Origin: an uncultured Allomuricauda sp.
GTDB taxonomy: Bacteria; Bacteroidota; Bacteroidia; Flavobacteriales; Flavobacteriaceae
Reading direction: 5' to 3'
Length of the DNA stretch: 64,000 nucleotides
Assembly: GCF_937884665.1 (NCBI RefSeq)
Contig: NZ_CAKZYF010000026.1
Location: forward strand, 1-64,000
Shown: positions 8,694 to 17,422 of the stretch, piece after piece
Numbering within the stretch: the first letter of the stretch is position 1
How the letters are laid out: each line of letters opens with the position of its first letter
Position numbers and translations under genes: made by a program
Notes under the pieces: model-generated
The model's database searches: none
What the model was told of the DNA's origin: nothing
The model's input: only the letters and a program-made list of their open reading frames with translations

Positions 8694-10586
8694 TCAATTG
8701 AGATTGATAGGTTGTGCCACCAAAAAAGTCTCTACCGTCTTGAACCTCACCAAAGGTGTTCTCTTGGACTTGCTGACCTTGTATTTTTCAGGATTCATGC
8801 CCACTCCATGATGGTAGATTACCCCTCGCTCAAAATCTATCAAATTCCATAAACCATACTCCAGATATTGGGGAGAAAGAAGGTAGTCCTGTTTTTTTCC
8901 GGAAGCCAGTTTTATCAAACTTACGCAGACGTATTCATCATCAGTATCAAAGTATTTTAAATTGGGCCGAAATACGTAGTCCTCTGAAAGTGCCATGGAA
9001 TACACATCCAATATCGACTTTCTGTAGTATTCCTGTTTTCGTATTTCGGCTTGAGTGGCGTTGGCTTGCATAACCTGTTCAAGTGCACTGCCCAGTTCTA
9101 TTAAGGCAAAGCTTACACTTAAAGCGGACTGCATCCGGGCCATATTGGAGTACAGTTGAGATCGGTTCCAGGCCCTATTGGCCTTAAATCCGCTTCCCGG
9201 TTGAGTCTGACGTCGATACTTGAGGTAGTCTGAATAGTTCGTATCGGACATTTTTTGATAATAGGCCCTCCGGTTCGATGCCATTTCCGCAACACCACTT
9301 GGAGTAAAGTCTTGCTCGTTCCCCAACTGTTGTCTTAACTTGGGCAAGGAAGCATCCAGTCCATTGAAATGAAGATTGATATCAATTGGTGAAAAACCAT
9401 ATCGGTAGGCCAAGTTTCCGGATTTGGCGTCATAGCCAGCCACCACAAGTTCTCCGATAAACACGACCTTATCCCCTGTCAATCTCAAAGCGATGGGAAA
9501 ACTGCGGCCCGTTTTGGTCACTGATTTTGTGAATTTGGGTTCTCCTGTCGATACATCGACCGCGTAGAGTTTCGAATAACTTGCGAAGAACAGGTTTTCC
9601 CCGTCCTCCAATAGATTGCTCGTGAGACCTTCGTCACAGGTAATGTTCCAATTGGATGTACCTTCATTTTTGGAGAACGAAAACAGATGGAATTTCAAAT
9701 TTTTGTCCTCACCACGCACATAGACCTCCTTCGAGGAGGAAGAGATATTGGTAACTCTAACGGATTCCGGTAAACCTTGTTTCCAGAGTATGCGACCCAA
9801 CCTCTTATCTATGCAGACCAACTTCCCGTCTTCATCCAACAAAAAAAGATGTTGTTCATCAAAGCTAGGGAGAAGTGGGTCCAGTGATTTAATACCCAAT
9901 GCTTCAACGTCAAACATTTTGTTTCCATTCCGTAAATCCATAACAGCCAGGGCGTTTGAAAAGACAAATACTTTTTCATCCTCGATGATAAGAAAAGGAG
10001 GAGTTTCCCAATCAGCACTAAGTTGATTTTCCCAATTGGTGGTTCCGTCTTTCAAAGCGATAGATGATATAACGATAGAACCTTTGTCAAAGGTGTAGTT
10101 TATTAAGTTTTCGGTCTCGGGTTCTAACATAAGACCATTTTTTGCTGTGGGAAAGGTTTTTTCCCAGAGGGCGTTGCCTGTATCTAGGTCCAGACCGATA
10201 AGCGAAATCTTTTTCTTTTCATCCTTTTTTAGGACAATGTTCGAATCTGATACCCAAAAAGCACTATACTCCCCTTTATCACAAGGATATCGCCAGAGGA
10301 TACTGCCAGAATCTGCTTGGACCAACCAATATTCAGAAAACTTGAGTTGTGGACTATTTTCTCGTAACCCGAGTAAGAGGGTATTTGGTCCAACAGCCTG
10401 TAGGGTTTCTAGAAGTTGGTGTCCTATTGGGAGTTGATATAAGGCCTTTTGTTGTTTTGATGCCCGCTTTAAAATGTTTTCATCCGTAGTGGACATCCAC
10501 ATCTCTTGTTGCGCGTAAAAGGGACCTATTACAAAAAGGGACAATATGCAAAACAACAGAAAAGATTTAGAAAAAATATACTGCAT
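8694..10586 (-). CDS. Secreted PQQ-like beta-propeller repeat protein
   Basis: A 630-residue protein with an N-terminal signal peptide ending near FYAQ. It carries about seven blade motifs of the GxxxW type seen in PQQ-binding-like propellers (for example SGSILWRY, TGNALWEKTF, DGTTNWENQL, LGRILWKQGL, STGEPKFTKS), spread over roughly residues 90-390. The C-terminal 200 residues are helical and unlike the propeller. BamB is a relative of the fold, but no lipobox is visible and the long extra domain argues against BamB itself. It lies nine bases after the neighbouring minus-strand gene, so the two probably form an operon. Confidence 0.7.
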   Translation of the reverse strand: MQYIFSKSFLLFCILSLFVIGPFYAQQEMWMSTTDENILKRASKQQKALYQLPIGHQLLETLQAVGPNTLLLGLRENSPQLKFSEYWLVQADSGSILWRYPCDKGEYSAFWVSDSNIVLKKDEKKKISLIGLDLDTGNALWEKTFPTAKNGLMLEPETENLINYTFDKGSIVISSIALKDGTTNWENQLSADWETPPFLIIEDEKVFVFSNALAVMDLRNGNKMFDVEALGIKSLDPLLPSFDEQHLFLLDEDGKLVCIDKRLGRILWKQGLPESVRVTNISSSSKEVYVRGEDKNLKFHLFSFSKNEGTSNWNITCDEGLTSNLLEDGENLFFASYSKLYAVDVSTGEPKFTKSVTKTGRSFPIALRLTGDKVVFIGELVVAGYDAKSGNLAYRYGFSPIDINLHFNGLDASLPKLRQQLGNEQDFTPSGVAEMASNRRAYYQKMSDTNYSDYLKYRRQTQPGSGFKANRAWNRSQLYSNMARMQSALSVSFALIELGSALEQVMQANATQAEIRKQEYYRKSILDVYSMALSEDYVFRPNLKYFDTDDEYVCVSLIKLASGKKQDYLLSPQYLEYGLWNLIDFERGVIYHHGVGMNPEKYKVSKSKRTPLVRFKTVETFLVAQPINLN

Positions 10587-10595
10587 GTTGTTTGA

Positions 10596-11630
10596 CTACT
10601 TGGCCGAGTTGGCTATTGCGATGATGTCGTTTTCTATATCCGGAATGGGAGAAGAGCCCAGAGTGGTCAGGCTATGGACCAAAAACCATTTACCCACTTT
10701 GTGCGCCAATGTGGATATGGTCACATTGGATTCTTCACCCTCACTTACCACGGTACCCGTATGCACATGTAGAAATGCCTTTTTTTTGTTCTTCAAATCT
10801 ATCTTAACACTTTTTACAAGTTCTGAGCCTTGCATCGCGTCCCTGCTTATTTGATAGGCCAGTTCATTGGCCCGTTTCATATTCCAGATTATACCTTTAA
10901 CTCCAGTTACCCCCACATAGGCGACCCTATCGCTATTTTTGTATTTTCCTATGATACTTTTCGCATCACTCCTGCTTTTTTTCTGATCTGACCAACCGGG
11001 AGGTAGCGTTAAGGTAATTCCTTCATAAGTGACTTCCGTGGATTCGGTAGAGGGTGCGGTTGCTTCATTTTTGACTAGGCCGTCCGGAGAAAAATCAATT
11101 ATTTCCTCTTGTGAGATTCCCGTTACCTGCTGACCCGGTTTTCGGATGGAGAAATAGGTGGATTCTACATCTTTTGCCGAGCTTTTGAACCTTGAATTAC
11201 TCAAAATGGTAATCGCGGATAAGGTAAAGTCCCCAAGAGCTATCGCAAAAGTCATTCCTTTCAGTGTTGCGGTGTTTCCCTCATAGGTGTATTCGCCTTG
11301 GTAGGTCGATTTTATGGCTTCATGACCATTGAGCAACAGTTTCTTGGTATCGCCCAACAACTTGGGACTTTTAAGACCACCGTCCAATAAAATTTGGACA
11401 GCAGTGGCATGTGCTACATTTACGTCATTTGAATTGGTATTTTTTTGTAGCGCTATGGCATAATCACCGTTTTTGAAGGAGTAAGTGGGAGGTATTATCT
11501 CCGGTTGCGGTTGTAGTTCGTCGAACAAATCAATTACAAATTGACCTTCGGGGTCTTCGTAGGTTGTTTGTGCATGACCTATAGAAATGGTTAGGAAGAG
11601 AAGGGTTGCGAACCTAAATATGTTCTTCAT
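10596..11630 (-). CDS. Secreted protein of unknown function with two related domains
   Basis: A 344-residue protein with a clear signal peptide (cleavage near IGHAQ). Two segments, about residues 22-165 and 200-344, look like copies of a PsbP/DcrB-like fold: both contain an amphipathic YxxPxGxFxIDL or YEGITLTLPPGW opening, and end in hydrophobic strands. No catalytic motif is recognised. It is the first gene of a pair with the PQQ-propeller protein, which suggests the products act together in the periplasm. The domain assignment is inference from pattern only. Confidence 0.55.
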   Translation of the reverse strand: MKNIFRFATLLFLTISIGHAQTTYEDPEGQFVIDLFDELQPQPEIIPPTYSFKNGDYAIALQKNTNSNDVNVAHATAVQILLDGGLKSPKLLGDTKKLLLNGHEAIKSTYQGEYTYEGNTATLKGMTFAIALGDFTLSAITILSNSRFKSSAKDVESTYFSIRKPGQQVTGISQEEIIDFSPDGLVKNEATAPSTESTEVTYEGITLTLPPGWSDQKKSRSDAKSIIGKYKNSDRVAYVGVTGVKGIIWNMKRANELAYQISRDAMQGSELVKSVKIDLKNKKKAFLHVHTGTVVSEGEESNVTISTLAHKVGKWFLVHSLTTLGSSPIPDIENDIIAIANSAK

Positions 11631-12114
11631 AATACTAGTATTTGTGTGATTCTAAAACTATTAGTTATGTTAAGGTTTGGCTATCACTGATGTTACCATT
11701 ACTGATAGTGTTGTTACAATCGCGATATCCAGGGATTGAAATATTTGGGATTTCACAGTTTAAATAAACCCATGGAATAAGTCTTTATCGGCAATATCTC
11801 ATTGGATTGGTGGATATCCCGATTAAGCCCTTGGGTATAGTCCTTCGGATTGAGGATGGAATTTCTATGCGAACCAAAAAGGAAACCTAGTTGGGCAATC
11901 TGAAGCCAGATGAGGAATTACAAGAGAATCGGTTTTATCCTTTTTGATACATTACGGAAAATGCGGAACTGGTCAGGACAATGCATTATATCAACTGTCA
12001 GCCTGTATTCACATCTCTCTTGAAAAAAAATACAACCCACAGAAGAATAAATAAACAATTTTAATCAAACGAGCATTCGCGAAACATAATCGGTGAAAAC
12101 CTCATGACCATCAT
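11631..12114. other. Intergenic region without a gene; holds an imperfect inverted repeat
   Basis: No convincing coding sequence is visible on either strand over 484 bases. Bases 11681-11708 form an imperfect inverted repeat (arms of 12 bases, 10 matching, around CTATCA...TGATAG), placed just upstream of the minus-strand gene at 10596-11630. It could be an operator or a weak hairpin. The right part is also downstream of the DUF5777-like gene; no good terminator was found there. Confidence 0.4.
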
Positions 12115-13026
12115 TTATTGTCCCCCATTTACTTTTTTGAGCTTATTTTGCTTAAGATGTAGTTGCAGCGTAGCGTTAAAACCAAAGAAAAAATTGCCGT
12201 CCCGGGTATTGAAATTGTTCCGGGTTTGGGTTATGAACGCATCTTCAGCAACATTGTGTGTATTGGTCATTAAAAATTGCAGCATTAAATCGGTAAGTTC
12301 CCAGTTCAAACCCAAGGAAAAGGCGTCAAAAGTAGAAACTGATTCCACTGGATTGGCCAGGTAGTAGTATTCTGAGGTGATTGAGACATGACCACCAATT
12401 CGATATCTGGCACCAAATCCTATGGCAAAGTGGTTATTGGGGTCGTCTGGACTGAGTCTAGAATTTCTGTGAATGAATGTGGGAGCGAGCTGTAACGAGA
12501 GGTTTCTTGTGAATTTCCTAGCCAATAACAGCTGAGTGCCAAAGGAGAGTTTTTCGGAAAAGGAACCTGCGGTGTTCAGGGATCTTCCCGGGTTTGTTTT
12601 CAAACTGGCATTTTGGAACAGGGTAACAGAAACTGGGGACCCCTTTTCAGTACGTTGATAAACCAATCTGTACTTACCGAATGCGTCCAGAATACCATCA
12701 AATGTGGTAGCTCCCATACCTAATGTAAATCGATTTGAAAATGCATAGGAAGCTCCAATTCGGGAGGTTACCCGATCAACAATAAAAGCTTGGGTCCTTT
12801 GTGGGGTGTTCCAGAACCTTGTATTCGTTGAAATCTCCAAAGCGCCTTTTCTTCGGGTTTCCACAGATTGCCCTAATCCAATCCGTGTTGCTTTGAAGGT
12901 GGCTTGTACCGGATAAATGGTGTCCTTGTGTTCTTCTTCGAGCGATTGTAACAGGTTCTGCGAACGTACCATGCCACAAGCCGCCAATAAAACTAGAATT
13001 AAGTTGAAGTACTTTTTAGTTCTCAT
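12115..13026 (-). CDS. Outer-membrane beta-barrel protein, DUF5777-like
   Basis: 303 residues from the ATG at 13026; a longer reading frame exists but runs antiparallel through the upstream YceI gene without a signal peptide. The chosen start gives a signal peptide ending near GMVRSQ. The body consists of alternating strands with aromatic ends (for example RFTLGMGATTFDG, GFGARYRIGGHVSITSEYYYL, FFFGFNATLQLHL), as in outer-membrane barrels. It fits the DUF5777 family, often found beside YceI proteins in Bacteroidota. It overlaps the upstream gene by 11 bases (ATGAGAACTAA), so translation is probably coupled. Confidence 0.7.
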   Translation of the reverse strand: MRTKKYFNLILVLLAACGMVRSQNLLQSLEEEHKDTIYPVQATFKATRIGLGQSVETRRKGALEISTNTRFWNTPQRTQAFIVDRVTSRIGASYAFSNRFTLGMGATTFDGILDAFGKYRLVYQRTEKGSPVSVTLFQNASLKTNPGRSLNTAGSFSEKLSFGTQLLLARKFTRNLSLQLAPTFIHRNSRLSPDDPNNHFAIGFGARYRIGGHVSITSEYYYLANPVESVSTFDAFSLGLNWELTDLMLQFLMTNTHNVAEDAFITQTRNNFNTRDGNFFFGFNATLQLHLKQNKLKKVNGGQ

Positions 13027-13570
13027 AGGGCTGGTATTCAAATCTAAAGTTAACTTCAATGGTCTTTGAGATATTTCCAGCCACAATAGGGGGAATCTTA
13101 ATCTTAAAATCAGCGACCTCCAAATTAAAAGTTCCGGTAAACGCCATCCCGTCGGTTCCGTTTTCAATTTTGGTCTTAATATCCAGTTCTTTGGATACCC
13201 CATGCATGGTAATGGTACCTTTTATCAGTTTTGTCTGTACTTCCGGGGCGGGTTCTTCGTAGTCTATTATTTTTCCTTCAAATGAGCATTTTGGAAAAAT
13301 GTCCGATTCAATATAGCTTTCGTTGAAATGTTCTTGCATCAGTGCTTTTTTGAATACAAAAGCCCGCATGAGCATACTTACGGCAACTTCCTTTGATGAA
13401 AAGTCGACAATGCTGAGCACTTGATTGTTGGTCGCTTCAATAGCTTCTACGGAAGTATGTGAAAAAAAGCTGACCTGTCCTTGTTTTGTGATGATTTGTC
13501 CGGGTATTTGTCCCAGGCCCATCTTCAATACGGAGAGGAAAAAAATGAGGGGTAAAATAAGTTTATTCAT
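13016..13570 (-). CDS. YceI family periplasmic lipid-binding protein
   Basis: 184 residues with a signal peptide. The YceI lipocalin-like fold is supported by the pattern GQVSFFSHTSVEAIEA, MRAFVFKKALMQEHFNESYIES and KGTITMHGVSKELDIKTKI, where the last segment is the usual LTLHGVTK-type strand. Family members bind polyprenoid or fatty-acid-like lipids in a hydrophobic tunnel; the actual ligand here is unknown. Middle gene of a three-gene operon with overlaps of 8 and 11 bases to its neighbours. Confidence 0.9.
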   Translation of the reverse strand: MNKLILPLIFFLSVLKMGLGQIPGQIITKQGQVSFFSHTSVEAIEATNNQVLSIVDFSSKEVAVSMLMRAFVFKKALMQEHFNESYIESDIFPKCSFEGKIIDYEEPAPEVQTKLIKGTITMHGVSKELDIKTKIENGTDGMAFTGTFNLEVADFKIKIPPIVAGNISKTIEVNFRFEYQPYEN

Positions 13571-14000
13571 TTGTTTGGCTTAGTAGTACGCAGTTTAATA
13601 AAATGGCATCCATTAAAAAACCTTTACAAATTCCTTTTAGGATGACCGAATCTCCTTTTGCAAGTTTCTGCACCACTTGGGTCTGGTCGTTTTTCATATC
13701 GCATATAATGCACATATATTCCCCGCTGCCTTGCAATATTACGGTATATCTGTTGTTCAAAAAAGTCACTTCTTTCACAACGCCCTCCACTTCAATGGTT
13801 TTTTCCACATAGGTTGCGTTGGCCAATGCTTCATCTGAAATAAAGGAAGTCAATAGATCCTGTGATTTAACACGTACTTCGGTTTTAGTGGTCAAGTTGT
13901 TTTCATTAGGTCTTTTGTTTGTCGCCCTGTAGAGATACCCCAATAGTCCTAGACCTGTAAGGAATATTAGGAACAGTATGTTTTTCTTTTTCAATGACAT
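13563..14000 (-). CDS. OB-fold (tRNA_anti-like) membrane-anchored protein
   Basis: 145 residues from the ATG at 14000 (MSLKKKN), which gives an N-terminal membrane segment or signal anchor. A longer frame upstream lacks a sensible start and covers the promoter. Residues about 55-140 match the tRNA_anti-like OB-fold pattern: EVEGVVKEVTFLNNRYTVIL, YMCIICDMKND and KGDSVILKGICKGFLMDAILLNCVL. Three cysteines in this domain are noteworthy for an exported protein. It is first in the operon with the YceI and DUF5777-like genes; the function is unknown. Confidence 0.75.
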   Translation of the reverse strand: MSLKKKNILFLIFLTGLGLLGYLYRATNKRPNENNLTTKTEVRVKSQDLLTSFISDEALANATYVEKTIEVEGVVKEVTFLNNRYTVILQGSGEYMCIICDMKNDQTQVVQKLAKGDSVILKGICKGFLMDAILLNCVLLSQTNE

Positions 14001-14032
14001 GATTTGGAGCGACCAGTGTGAATTGTTTTTTA

Positions 14033-14040
14033 CAAAAATA
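14033..14040 (-). promoter_or_regulatory. Candidate Bacteroidota -7 element (OB-fold/YceI operon)
   Basis: TATTTTTG on the minus strand matches TAnnTTTG and lies 32 bases upstream of the chosen start codon. A TTTC about 23 bases further upstream is a poor -33 element. Pattern match only. Confidence 0.4.
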
Positions 14041-14113
14041 GCCCACAGAAGCGGTATTCTTACGAAAACCTGCTCCCATGGGCAAAGTAAACAACTAAAC
14101 TGGAAAACTAATT

Positions 14114-14284
14114 TTATACATAGCAATTCATTTCCCGCTTACGATGAACCAAGTCCTTGTGGGGTGTTGACACTTCGATATACCCATAACCTTCATCATC
14201 ATCATCACATGAAAACATCGAGGTCAGCATCAATAAGGCCATGGTCTTAATTAGAATAGTTGTTGTCCATCTCATTTTTTTCAT
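14114..14284 (-). CDS. Small lipoprotein of 56 residues, unknown function
   Basis: From ATG 14284 the protein has a basic start, a hydrophobic stretch and a lipobox-like LTSMFSC followed by DDDDEG, the acidic run that often marks surface-exported lipoproteins in Bacteroidota. The mature part is only about 30 residues (GYGYIEVSTPHKD...). It begins 28 bases after the stop of the lamin-tail lipoprotein gene, so it is probably cotranscribed. No homologue is recognised, and the short mature part could also mean a truncated gene. Confidence 0.5.
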   Translation of the reverse strand: MKKMRWTTTILIKTMALLMLTSMFSCDDDDEGYGYIEVSTPHKDLVHRKREMNCYV

Positions 14285-14312
14285 AATACGTTGATTCTTG
14301 TGGTTATTATTT

Positions 14313-15854
14313 TTATTGATTGGAGGCACCTAAGGTCGGTGTCTCATCCTCGTTCCAGTCGCTGGAGGTGAATCCTTCACCATCATAGGCTATGCTCGAA
14401 CCTGTTGCAACATTCGGGACATACCCGCCTGCGTTCCAGATTCCTGCGGCTACGGCCACAGACTCCCTGGCATTTCCTGATGCGCCCCATTGGACAAAAC
14501 TCCTAATGTTGGCTTCATCACCAAAATTGTCATTGTTGGCATAAAGTCCCAATCCACCAGCATCATTCGCGGCTTGCAAACTAACAGGAGAAATTACCAG
14601 GAATTCCCCGGGCGCAAGGTTCAAAGAACCGCTGACCACATAGGTCGCACCCGCGTCCCCAATTCTAAAATATTGTCCGGGTCCGAAGCACATCCAGTAA
14701 GTGGAAAGGTCAACGGTTTCGGTCCCGTTGTTGTAGAGTTCAATCAAATCATCCACCAAATACTCCACTTCATTGATGATAATGGACCTAACCGATTGCG
14801 TAGGCGCTACAAAAACATTGGCAGCACCAAAGGTGGTCTCTGTTGTTTCGGACCAATCTGTAGCACTGATACCTTCTCCGTCGTAAGCAATGCTGTAATC
14901 AGCATTTCCAACAACGGCCACATATTCGCCATCAACCCAAATTCCGGCGGCGACAGCTACATTTTCTCTTGGACTGCCCGCAGCGCCCCATTGTACAAAA
15001 GAGCGAATGTTGACCGGGTCGCCAAAGCCTGCATTGTTGGCATAGAGACCAATTCCTCCTTCACTATTGGGCATTTCATAGGCTACGGTCAAAAAATCGC
15101 CAGGTTCCATGTTCACATCACCTTCCAACTGAAGGTCGCCTATTCGTCGGTAAGTTCCTGGACCAAGGCATAAAAAGTAATCGCTGACATCTACGGTAAC
15201 ATTTCCGTTATTGTACAGTTCAATGGAATCTCCAAGGTAAGCCACTTCGTTCAAGATTATGGATGCATTTTGTACGGGTGCGTTTACCTGGTTCGCAGCG
15301 CCCAAGGTTGGTGTAGTGGTCTCGGCCCAATCAGAAGCCGCTTCTCCTTCACCATCATAAACAATACTGTTGTCTATACTTCCAACTACGTTTACATAGT
15401 CTCCAGTGGTCCAAATACCTGCTGCAACTGCAACGTTTTCTCGTGCTGTACCTCCTTCGCCCCATTGTACAAAATCACGTATTGTAGCTGGGTCTGTAAA
15501 ATCAGAGTTATTGGCATAAAGTCCTAAACCTCCAATTGCATTGGGCATATCATAGTCGATAACCAAAAATTCGTTGGGGGGCAGGTTGATTTCTCCATCG
15601 GTGGGTAAGTCGGCGATTCTTCTGTAGGTTCCTGGGCCAAGGCAAAGGAAGTAATCGCTTAGGTCTACACTGATGTCTCCATTGTTGTACAGTTCCAAGG
15701 AACCTTCTAAATAGGCTACTTCGTTTATTACTACCGAAGCAGTCGCTTCCGGTGGATCCACAGTGGGATCGTCGTCCGTTGCTCCACTGAAATCATCTTC
15801 AGTACAGCTCCACATTGTTGCAAGTAGGATAGCGGGAAAGAAATACTTTTTCAT
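14313..15854 (-). CDS. Lipoprotein with three tandem lamin-tail-like domains
   Basis: 513 residues from ATG 15854 (MKKYFFPA), with a lipobox ending at Cys17. After an acidic, Asp- and Thr-rich spacer come three repeats at about residues 41-189, 198-346 and 358-513. Each has INEVxYL, an IELYNNGxxxVDLSxYxxCxGPGxYxRI segment, GLGLYANNxxFxDPxxIRxFVQWG, ARENVAVAAGIW and a closing IxYDGEGxxxxDWxExxxPTxGAxN. INExxxxxxxxxELYN is the lamin-tail-domain signature; such domains occur in secreted nucleases and surface proteins. No catalytic domain is present, so a surface binding or structural role is likely. Confidence 0.75.
   Translation of the reverse strand: MKKYFFPAILLATMWSCTEDDFSGATDDDPTVDPPEATASVVINEVAYLEGSLELYNNGDISVDLSDYFLCLGPGTYRRIADLPTDGEINLPPNEFLVIDYDMPNAIGGLGLYANNSDFTDPATIRDFVQWGEGGTARENVAVAAGIWTTGDYVNVVGSIDNSIVYDGEGEAASDWAETTTPTLGAANQVNAPVQNASIILNEVAYLGDSIELYNNGNVTVDVSDYFLCLGPGTYRRIGDLQLEGDVNMEPGDFLTVAYEMPNSEGGIGLYANNAGFGDPVNIRSFVQWGAAGSPRENVAVAAGIWVDGEYVAVVGNADYSIAYDGEGISATDWSETTETTFGAANVFVAPTQSVRSIIINEVEYLVDDLIELYNNGTETVDLSTYWMCFGPGQYFRIGDAGATYVVSGSLNLAPGEFLVISPVSLQAANDAGGLGLYANNDNFGDEANIRSFVQWGASGNARESVAVAAGIWNAGGYVPNVATGSSIAYDGEGFTSSDWNEDETPTLGASNQ
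14316..15734 (-). repeat. Three direct coding repeats of about 450 bases
   Basis: The repeats correspond to 15734-15288, 15263-14817 and 14783-14316. Units one and two are closest (YFLCLGPGTYRRI and the ENVAVAAGIW block are identical at protein level); unit three is longer by a VVSG insertion and more diverged. They come from internal duplication within one gene. Confidence 0.8.
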
Positions 15855-16230
15855 TTTTATTGATTTTATACGATTAGAATTATGGGGACAAAGCAATCGA
15901 TATCAAACGCGTGAAGCACTATAAACGTGGACGAAAGGGAATTTTGGAACTTAAAAGGGAATTTTATAAGGCTGGTTTTGCACTTTTTACTTGTATTTAT
16001 CCTGATGGTGGTTATAAGGGGACCCAATGGCTTTTTCAACGAGGTTCCTTTTTTTGGGTGCTTGGTCGTGGTCCTATTTTGAATCGGTACCCTGGGCGAA
16101 TAACCAAAGAAATTTATCCAACATGGAAAAGAACCCTATTTTTGTATGTTATGTTTTACGATATATTTTGACTCATTTTATAACCAATCCATTTCTTTTG
16201 CACAGAATGTAATATGACCTATTCAACCTC
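15855..16230. other. Divergent intergenic region, no gene seen
   Basis: 376 bases between the divergently transcribed lamin-tail lipoprotein and Cache-LytTR genes. Short open frames (for example 15911-16171) look like noise. Near 16160-16172 there is a TATATTTTGAC, one base longer than the TAnnTTTG consensus, which could belong to the promoter of the plus-strand regulator. Nothing else is recognised. Confidence 0.4.
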
Positions 16231-17343
16231 ATGAGAAAAGACCGGCTTTATTTACTGACATTTTTGGCCATAACCGTACTTTTTATATTGGTTGCGGGAA
16301 TTTCTATCCGTTCTTTTATTAAAGTAGGGGCAAATGAACTTCTAAAAACACAATTGGAATCCAGTAAAAGGGAAGCGAAGGAGATTGCCAATTTAATAAG
16401 CTTTCAATTGGCAAATAACATAGACAAGGACTCGGTTATCCAAAACATTCAAAGAAGTATTGAAAATACGGATACGGAAACCGGATTCATCTGTATGTTC
16501 GATTGGTCCGGTAAAGAGATATGCCATCCTGATATCACACGGGTAGGACAACAGGTCAACCCCAATCAATCCGTTGTGACAACGGTAGATGGGGAGATGA
16601 ATTCTGAGGATTTTTATGAACTTTTGACCAACAAAAAAAATGTTGGGGGCGTTCGCGATTTTACAGAAGGGAATAAGGAATCCGAAATTATTTATCTCTA
16701 TCCGGTTCAAAATTCGGATTGGATTATTGCCGCCCATGCGAATACTTATAAGATAACAGGACAGATAAAAAGCCTTCGCACTAAGTTTTATACCATTTTC
16801 AGCATCATGGGATTTTCCCTAGTGCTCTGTTCCGTAATTCTGGTCCGCTTGATAGGAAGTTCTTATGAGAAAAAGCTAGAAGTGAAAAATCAAAGATTGG
16901 AAGATGAAGTGGTCAATTTGGCCAAGTTGAACAAGGATTTGGACAGTTATCAGCAACGGGTTATCGAGATGGAGCCTGAATCGACAAATACCGTTTCAGA
17001 AAAGGGGAAAAAGCGAATTTTGACCTATGTCCGAAATGAGTTGAGACCCATCTCAACAGAGGATATCGCCTATATTTTTATGGAGAGCACCATCACCTAC
17101 GTGGTTTGTTTTGACGGTAGCCAATCCACATCCAATTCCAGCTTGGACGAACTTTTCTCCAATCTGGACGAGTCCCATTTTTACAGGGCCAACCGTCAAT
17201 TCATAGTCGCTATCTCCGCTATTAATAAAATCATTAAATACGGGAATAATCAATTAAAAATATTGGTGGACCCCAATTCGGATGTGGATATTATCATCAG
17301 CAAAAATCGGGCAGCGGAATTTAAACAATGGCTCAACTCCTAA
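16231..17343 (+). CDS. Membrane receptor with Cache-like sensor and LytTR DNA-binding domain
   Basis: 370 residues. Transmembrane helices at about 8-27 and 186-207 enclose a periplasmic domain of about 155 residues that resembles a Cache sensor (GFICMFDWSGKEICHPD, then SEIIYLYPVQNSDWIIAAHANTYKI). A coiled coil (about 212-248) leads to a C-terminal LytTR domain (about 261-368) with IAYIFMESTITYVVCFDGS and the hallmark FYRANRQFIVAI. There is no histidine kinase or receiver domain. It therefore looks like a one-component system that senses a small ligand outside and binds DNA while attached to the membrane. Targets are unknown. Confidence 0.8.
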   Translation: MRKDRLYLLTFLAITVLFILVAGISIRSFIKVGANELLKTQLESSKREAKEIANLISFQLANNIDKDSVIQNIQRSIENTDTETGFICMFDWSGKEICHPDITRVGQQVNPNQSVVTTVDGEMNSEDFYELLTNKKNVGGVRDFTEGNKESEIIYLYPVQNSDWIIAAHANTYKITGQIKSLRTKFYTIFSIMGFSLVLCSVILVRLIGSSYEKKLEVKNQRLEDEVVNLAKLNKDLDSYQQRVIEMEPESTNTVSEKGKKRILTYVRNELRPISTEDIAYIFMESTITYVVCFDGSQSTSNSSLDELFSNLDESHFYRANRQFIVAISAINKIIKYGNNQLKILVDPNSDVDIIISKNRAAEFKQWLNS

Positions 17344-17388
17344 GCTAACTTTTCTTCTTTCAATAGGATTAGCTCAGCAATGAGCCCT

Positions 17389-17402
17389 AGAACGGCCGTT
17401 CT
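17389..17402. repeat. Perfect 14-base palindrome
   Basis: AGAACGGCCGTTCT reads the same on both strands. It lies in the 79-base gap between the ends of the convergent LytTR and EF-hand genes. There is no loop and no T tract, so it is not a standard terminator; it might be a protein-binding site or chance. Confidence 0.35.
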
Positions 17403-17422
17403 GCCAAATATGTATAAAGGAT

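Noticed and set aside
13027-13203. Long upstream extension of the DUF5777-like gene
   Set aside because: The extra 59 codons run within the YceI gene in another frame and lack a signal peptide; the ATG at 13026 gives a proper one.
14313-15854. Regular repeats resembling a CRISPR or satellite array
   Set aside because: The repeats are about 450 bases, coding, and diverged at DNA level; they are protein domains.
15911-16212. Short open frames in the divergent region before the LytTR gene
   Set aside because: Two overlapping frames of similar length with aromatic, unpatterned translations; no start signal or homology.
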